Source of the DNA: Candidatus Methanosuratincola petrocarbonis (ex Vanwonterghem et al. 2016) | GTDB taxonomy: Archaea; Thermoproteota; Methanomethylicia; Methanomethylicales; Methanomethylicaceae | DNA: 7,178 nucleotides | Reading direction: 5' to 3' | NCBI GenBank assembly: GCA_001717015.1 | Contig: MAGV01000029.1 | Span: 4,768 to 11,945, forward strand | Shown: in pieces, positions 6,600-7,178 of the stretch | How the letters are laid out: each line of letters opens with the position of its first letter | Numbering within the stretch: position 1 is the first letter of the stretch | Notes under the pieces: generated by a model | What the model was told of the DNA's origin: nothing | Databases searched by the model: none | The model's input: only the letters and a program-made list of their open reading frames with translations | Translations under genes and position numbers: made by a program

Positions 6600-7076
6600 A
6601 TGCTAATCGTTGGTGAACTGTTAAACTCTAGCCATAAAGCTGCGTAGGCAGCGTTGGAGGCGAGGAATAGGGACTTCATCCTCAACCAAGAAGCAATTGG
6701 AAGCAGGAGTTGATTTGCTGGATATAAACTGCGCCACCATGAGGGAAAGAGGGCCCGAAATGATGGAGTGGGTAATAAGTACTATCCAGGAAGAGATGGA
6801 AGCTGCCATCTGTTTGGACAGCCCCGATGCGGACACCCTCGAGGTTGGTTTGAGGGTGGCCCGTGGGCCTGTAATGATCAAATTCTATCACTGCTGAAAA
6901 GAAACGCATGCAAGAGGTCCTGTCCCTTCTAAGGGGTAAGGGAGGTCAAGGTAGTCGCCCTGTGCTTAGATGACCGGGGGATGCCTTCCACAGCCGACGA
7001 CCGCGTAAGGTCAGGCCGAGCCATCATTGAGGCTCTCAAGTCGGCAGGGGTAACGGCAGACAACATCTACTTGTAA
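6600..7076 (+). pseudogene. Broken methyltetrahydrofolate:corrinoid methyltransferase (AcsE/MtgA-like, pterin-binding)
   Basis: Intact relatives move a methyl group between a corrinoid protein and tetrahydrofolate. A ribosome site (GGGGGA 6588-6593) precedes ATG 6600, and the start MLIVGELLNSSHKAA is the typical N-terminus. TAG at 6645-6647 then stops it, though AALEARNRDFI continues in the same frame. Near 6678-6687 the match jumps one frame: KKQLEAGVDLLDINCAT, then CLDSPDADTLEVGLRVARGPVMI (6688-6879). One extra A around 6880 shifts it again: NSITAEKKRMQEVLSLLRG (6881-6937). A third change at about 6938-6947 restores the first frame: KVVALCLDDRGMPSTADD to ADNIYL (6948-7073), ending at TAA 7074-7076. 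Similarity then ceases, leaving roughly 155 of about 265 expected codons (family length from memory). Two key pterin-fold motifs (DINCAT, CLDSPD) are still legible, so decay looks recent. The piece 6697-6897 could be mistaken for a gene. Confidence 0.85.
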
Positions 7077-7081
7077 TACAA
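7071..7081. repeat. Small palindrome at the pseudogene's broken end
   Basis: TTGTA-A-TACAA is a perfect 5-bp inverted repeat with a single central base. It covers exactly the point where methyltransferase similarity stops. It is short enough to be chance, but it marks the probable deletion or insertion junction. Confidence 0.3.
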
Positions 7082-7125
7082 TGTTAACTATTGACTTCCG
7101 AGGCAAGGTATGCCATCTCTAAAGC

Positions 7126-7178
7126 ATGAAGACGATACAAATTGAACAAAGTCGGAAGAGGCTGGAGGAGTTTCTGAG
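7126..7178 (+). CDS. Possible start of a gene running out of the window (unrecognised)
   Basis: ATG 7126 opens a frame that stays open to the window end and reads MKTIQIEQSRKRLEEFL (17 residues plus two bases). A stop at 7120-7122 lies just upstream in the same frame, so no longer start is possible. No clear ribosome site precedes it, and the visible residues are too few to assign a family. It could be the next gene, the first codons of an inserted element, or a chance frame. The stretch 7077-7125 before it holds nothing recognisable. Confidence 0.25.
   Translation, partial: MKTIQIEQSRKRLEEFL

Noticed and set aside
6697..6897. Separate small protein of about 66 residues
   Set aside because: Its residues (LEAGVDLLDINCAT, CLDSPDADTLEVGL) are an internal piece of the broken methyltetrahydrofolate methyltransferase, continuous with remnants in the other frames on both sides.
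1..7178. CRISPR array, tRNA, rRNA or complete insertion sequence
   Set aside because: No regularly spaced direct repeats, tRNA-like cloverleaf, rRNA segment or transposase motif was seen on either strand.

Overview
The window looks like part of a chromosome of an anaerobic Firmicute (Clostridia), possibly an acetogen or a relative of the Moorella/Desulfotomaculum groups. That placement is an inference from three things: purine-rich Shine-Dalgarno sites with ATG and GTG starts, moderately GC-rich codon use, and a corrinoid/URO-D-family methyltransferase cluster beside an ABC importer. No rRNA or other taxonomic marker is present. All genes are on the + strand.

Layout. Positions 1-884 hold the C-terminal ~293 residues of a periplasmic-binding-protein-type sugar-binding lipoprotein, cut by the window edge. 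A perfect hairpin (899-931) follows, then the fused double ATPase (986-2482) and the permease (2531-3514) of the same CUT2/ribose-type importer. A 142-bp gap with a second inverted repeat (3530-3587) separates the importer from a methyl-transfer block. That block has two unlike members of the uroporphyrinogen-decarboxylase (URO-D)/MtaA/CmuA superfamily (3657-4694 and 4731-5858) and a two-domain methyl-corrinoid protein (5893-6534). A third hairpin (6538-6585) is followed by the wreck of a methyltetrahydrofolate:corrinoid methyltransferase gene (6600-7076), with a nonsense codon, three frame changes and a missing 3' half. The last ~100 bases show only a possible gene start at 7126.

How the genes may work together (inference). 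The importer brings in a small polar, probably sugar- or cyclitol-like compound. One or both URO-D-type proteins could move a methyl group from it to the cobalt of the corrinoid protein. The pterin-binding methyltransferase, now a pseudogene, would have passed the methyl on to tetrahydrofolate. The whole resembles a three-component methyltransferase system tied to its own importer, with the last component lost locally. The substrate cannot be read from the sequence.
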